From Mycolicibacterium sp. lyk4-40-TYG-92 (GTDB lineage: Bacteria > Actinomycetota > Actinomycetes > Mycobacteriales > Mycobacteriaceae): a DNA stretch of 64,000 nt. The position numbers and the translations under genes were made by a program. The stretch is from positions 186,001 through 250,000 of the forward strand of contig NZ_JARVRX010000003.1 in the NCBI RefSeq assembly GCF_030209435.1, read 5' to 3'. Below the pieces are notes generated by a model that worked only from the letters and a program-made list of their open reading frames with translations, did not search any database and had not been told where the DNA came from. Positions 62,119 to 64,000 of the stretch are shown here, piece after piece; position 1 is the stretch's first letter, and the number at the start of each line of letters is the position of its first letter.

Positions 62119-63405
62119 ATGTCCGAACTGCACTACGAGGTACTGGTCCACGACGGCCTGCCGCGGCACCGTGAGCAGCGACTGCCCGACGGGAGCCCGA
62201 TCGTCTCCTCGCCCGTCTCCACCACGCTCATCTACGGCGACCATGACGCCGTCCTGGTCGACCCACCGTTCACCTACGAGCAGGTGCACCGCGTCGGCGA
62301 ATGGGTCAAGTCCTTCGGTCGTCGGCTCGTCGCGGTCTACGCCACGCACGGTCATGGCGATCACTGGTTCGGTACCGAACTTCTGCTGCAACGGTTTCCG
62401 GGTGTGGTCGCGTACGCCACCGAAGGCACCATCGCGATGATGCACCAGCAGGGCACCGCGGGTCGGGCCCAGATGTGGGATGTCGACTTCCCCGGCCAGA
62501 TTCCGCCCAGTCCGGTGGTGTACCACCCCGTCCCCGATTGGGGCATCATGCTGGAAGGCCACCGACTGGAGGCCGTCGAAGTCGGCCACACCGACACCGA
62601 CGACACAACCGTTCTCCACGTACCGTCTACCGGATTGGTCGTAGCCGGTGACGTCGCCTACAACGGTGTGCACCAATACCTGCTGGAGAGTGCACACGGC
62701 GGTATCGAGGCCTGGCTGGCGGCACTGGACAAGGTCGCAGCCTTGCAACCGCGTGCAGTGGTCGCTGGACACAAGAACAAAGAGCTGCCCGATGATCCGT
62801 CGATCGTCGACCAGACCCGCGACTACCTACTGAATGCCCAGCGGCTGCTCGCCGAAAAGCCCAGTCCTCAGGAGTATTTCGATCAAATGACTGCGCTGTA
62901 CCCGAATCGCCTGAATGTCGGACCGGTCTGGTACTCCGCCGTGGCTCTGCTCACCGATCCCGCCCCGGCCGGCGAGGCCGAACAGTGGTTCTTCGACGAC
63001 TACCTGCCCACCTGGATCGGTGTCTGTGCCGGCACCATCGACCGCACCCCTGACTTCATCCTCGACTACTGGTCTGCACCCTTGAATTGGAGTGACGACC
63101 AAGGGAGCCGATGGATCCTGGAGCCTGCCGACGTGGTCACCGTGCTGGAGCAGCTGCACGCGCGGCTGCGCGAAGCGGGCTACTCCGACACCGCGGTGCC
63201 CGATAAGAAGGTCACCGTCTATCACGACAACGGTGCCGCGATCGAGGTGATCTGGGCCCGCCTGCGCGCGGACGGCAGCGAAATCGAAAGACTCGCCGCT
63301 CATTTCGAACTGGCCCGGGGAGCCGGTGGCTGGCGGATCATCGGCATCCAGGCCGTGTCCACCACCAGCGATTCGCTCAACGACGTTTGGCAGCAACAGC
63401 ACTGA
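62119..63405 (+). CDS. MBL-fold metallo-hydrolase fused to a SnoaL-like C-terminal domain
   Basis: 428 residues. Metallo-beta-lactamase fold at 30-240 with HxHxDH (YATHGHGDHWFG), further ligands His in EVGHTDTDDTTV, Asp in VVAGDVAY and His in VVAGHKNK, giving a complete dinuclear metal site. A C-terminal domain (about 330-428, GAAIEVIWARLRADGSEIERLAAHFELARGAGGWRIIGIQAV) is of the NTF2/SnoaL type. Likely hydrolyses an ester or lactone made in this catabolic operon. RBS AAAGGAAACCCC precedes ATG. Confidence 0.8.
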   Translation: MSELHYEVLVHDGLPRHREQRLPDGSPIVSSPVSTTLIYGDHDAVLVDPPFTYEQVHRVGEWVKSFGRRLVAVYATHGHGDHWFGTELLLQRFPGVVAYATEGTIAMMHQQGTAGRAQMWDVDFPGQIPPSPVVYHPVPDWGIMLEGHRLEAVEVGHTDTDDTTVLHVPSTGLVVAGDVAYNGVHQYLLESAHGGIEAWLAALDKVAALQPRAVVAGHKNKELPDDPSIVDQTRDYLLNAQRLLAEKPSPQEYFDQMTALYPNRLNVGPVWYSAVALLTDPAPAGEAEQWFFDDYLPTWIGVCAGTIDRTPDFILDYWSAPLNWSDDQGSRWILEPADVVTVLEQLHARLREAGYSDTAVPDKKVTVYHDNGAAIEVIWARLRADGSEIERLAAHFELARGAGGWRIIGIQAVSTTSDSLNDVWQQQH

Positions 63406-63429
63406 TCGAACCCCAGAAAGGAGCCAGCC

Positions 63430-63600
63430 ATGATCATCGACACCGACGACCTCGATCCCACGTCGTCCTACAAACTGCTCATCGGCAGCGTGCTGCCGCG
63501 GGCCATCGCCTGGGTCAGCACCAGCTCGACCACCGACTGCTCACCTATCGACACCGCCGCATGGTCACCATCGGGTTCCACCAAGGAGTTGGCCAAATGA
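63430..63600 (+). pseudogene. Truncated flavin reductase-like gene
   Basis: A 56-residue frame with a good ribosome-binding site (AAAGGAGCC before ATG 63430). The first ~34 residues, MIIDTDDLDPTSSYKLLIGS followed by VLPRAIAWVS, are the standard N-terminus of the flavin reductase-like/FMN-binding split-barrel family (about 200 residues). The sequence then departs from the family (TTDCSPIDTAAWSPSGSTKE) and stops. The remaining barrel is missing, so an internal deletion is inferred. The stop overlaps the next gene's start by 4 nt (ATGA), so translation of the downstream hydrolase is still coupled to this remnant. Confidence 0.65.
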
Positions 63601-64000
63601 CCGATTCGTTCGACGACTTTCGCGTCATCCAAACGCCGGCCCGCCGGCCAGGAGCGGTGACCCTGCTGCTCATTCACGGTTTTCTCGATGACGCGGCCGT
63701 CTGGGACGAGTTTGTCGACGCACTCGACGGCGAAGTCACCAGCGTCAGCTACGACCTGCCCGGGTTCGGCACGCGCAGCGGTTCGGTCGCAGAGGCACGG
63801 GCCGCCACGCTGGAGTCCCTTGCCGCCGAGGCCGGCGACATCATGAGCGCAATACCCGGACCCGTCATCGTCGTCGGCCAGAGTCTCGGCACACAGGTCG
63901 CCGAACTCGTCGCCGCACAGCACGCCGACCGGGTTCCCGGCCTCGTGCTGCTCACCCCCATCCCCCTCGGCGGAACACGGCTCCCTGACGAGGCGATTGC
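63597..64000 (+). CDS. Alpha/beta hydrolase, N-terminal part (runs off right edge)
   Basis: Open from ATG 63597 to the window end (134 codons seen). Begins MTDSFDDFRVIQTPARRPGA. Alpha/beta hydrolase pattern: LLIHGFLDDAAVWDEFVDAL (oxyanion HG), SYDLPGFGTRSG, and nucleophile Ser in VVVGQSLGTQVAELVAAQ near 102. The acid and His lie beyond the edge. Fourth gene of the plus-strand operon starting at 61204, translationally coupled to the truncated flavin reductase. Confidence 0.8.
   Translation, partial: MTDSFDDFRVIQTPARRPGAVTLLLIHGFLDDAAVWDEFVDALDGEVTSVSYDLPGFGTRSGSVAEARAATLESLAAEAGDIMSAIPGPVIVVGQSLGTQVAELVAAQHADRVPGLVLLTPIPLGGTRLPDEAI

Overview
The window is a high-GC actinobacterial chromosome segment, almost certainly from a rapidly growing Mycobacterium (Mycolicibacterium-type). 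The main support is a complete mce1-type locus (fadD5, yrbE1AB, mce1A-F, four Mce-associated genes, divergent mce1R). Around it lie ricR/ilvD, sigG, a monoacylglycerol lipase of exactly 279 residues, a pirin, TB18.5 and transhydrogenase genes. This content recalls, in inverted orientation, the M. tuberculosis stretch from about Rv0155 to Rv0190. GTG starts, 1-4 nt gene overlaps and GC-rich third codon positions fit as well. No rRNA, tRNA, CRISPR array, insertion sequence or prophage was seen.

Layout. 1-2943: end of a nitrogen-scavenging cluster (allophanate-hydrolase-type amidase, biuret-hydrolase-like enzyme, NCS2-like permease). 3039-5172: copper sensor RicR divergent from ilvD, with a perfect palindromic operator between them. 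5390-13269: ankyrin protein, a PhlG-like C-C hydrolase coupled to a bicovalent-type flavin oxidase, SPW membrane protein, O-methyltransferase, diguanylate cyclase, and a metallopeptidase-like/DUF2786 pair. 13389-20734: lipoprotein hydrolase homologue lacking its serine, monoacylglycerol lipase, SigG, NDMA-type alcohol dehydrogenase, DUF4349 lipoprotein, TetR/hotdog pair, and an SDR. 20786-29869: accessory block with two very large secreted proteins built on a divergent PE-PPE-type hydrolase domain with charged tails. They flank a small secreted protein, a MarR/pirin pair and a phosphodiester-glycosidase-type protein, beside a decayed tail-like fragment. 30281-45085: the mce1 operon on the minus strand, a lipid importer (permeases YrbE1AB, six MCE proteins, accessory proteins, acyl-CoA synthetase FadD5). 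Mce1R is divergent at 45221. 45913-52474: TB18.5-like SRPBCC protein, thioesterase, AdhE1-like dehydrogenase, a TetX-like flavin monooxygenase divergent from a Tet-class repressor, a large acyl-CoA dehydrogenase and a TetR regulator. 52629-55980: an unlisted 36-residue ORF and the NAD(P) transhydrogenase, with PntA as one fused chain. 56146-64000: hydrolase, two-component system, small secreted protein and two divergent catabolic operons, one carrying a truncated flavin reductase.

The central theme is lipid import and activation (mce1, FadD5, acyl-CoA dehydrogenase, hotdog thioesterases, lipase), with transhydrogenase for redox balance. Regulation is unusually readable: several TetR, GntR and CsoR-family genes sit next to clear palindromic operators. 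Intergenic gaps also carry repeated hairpin families, including three related bidirectional terminators and two copies of a 70-nt palindromic element.
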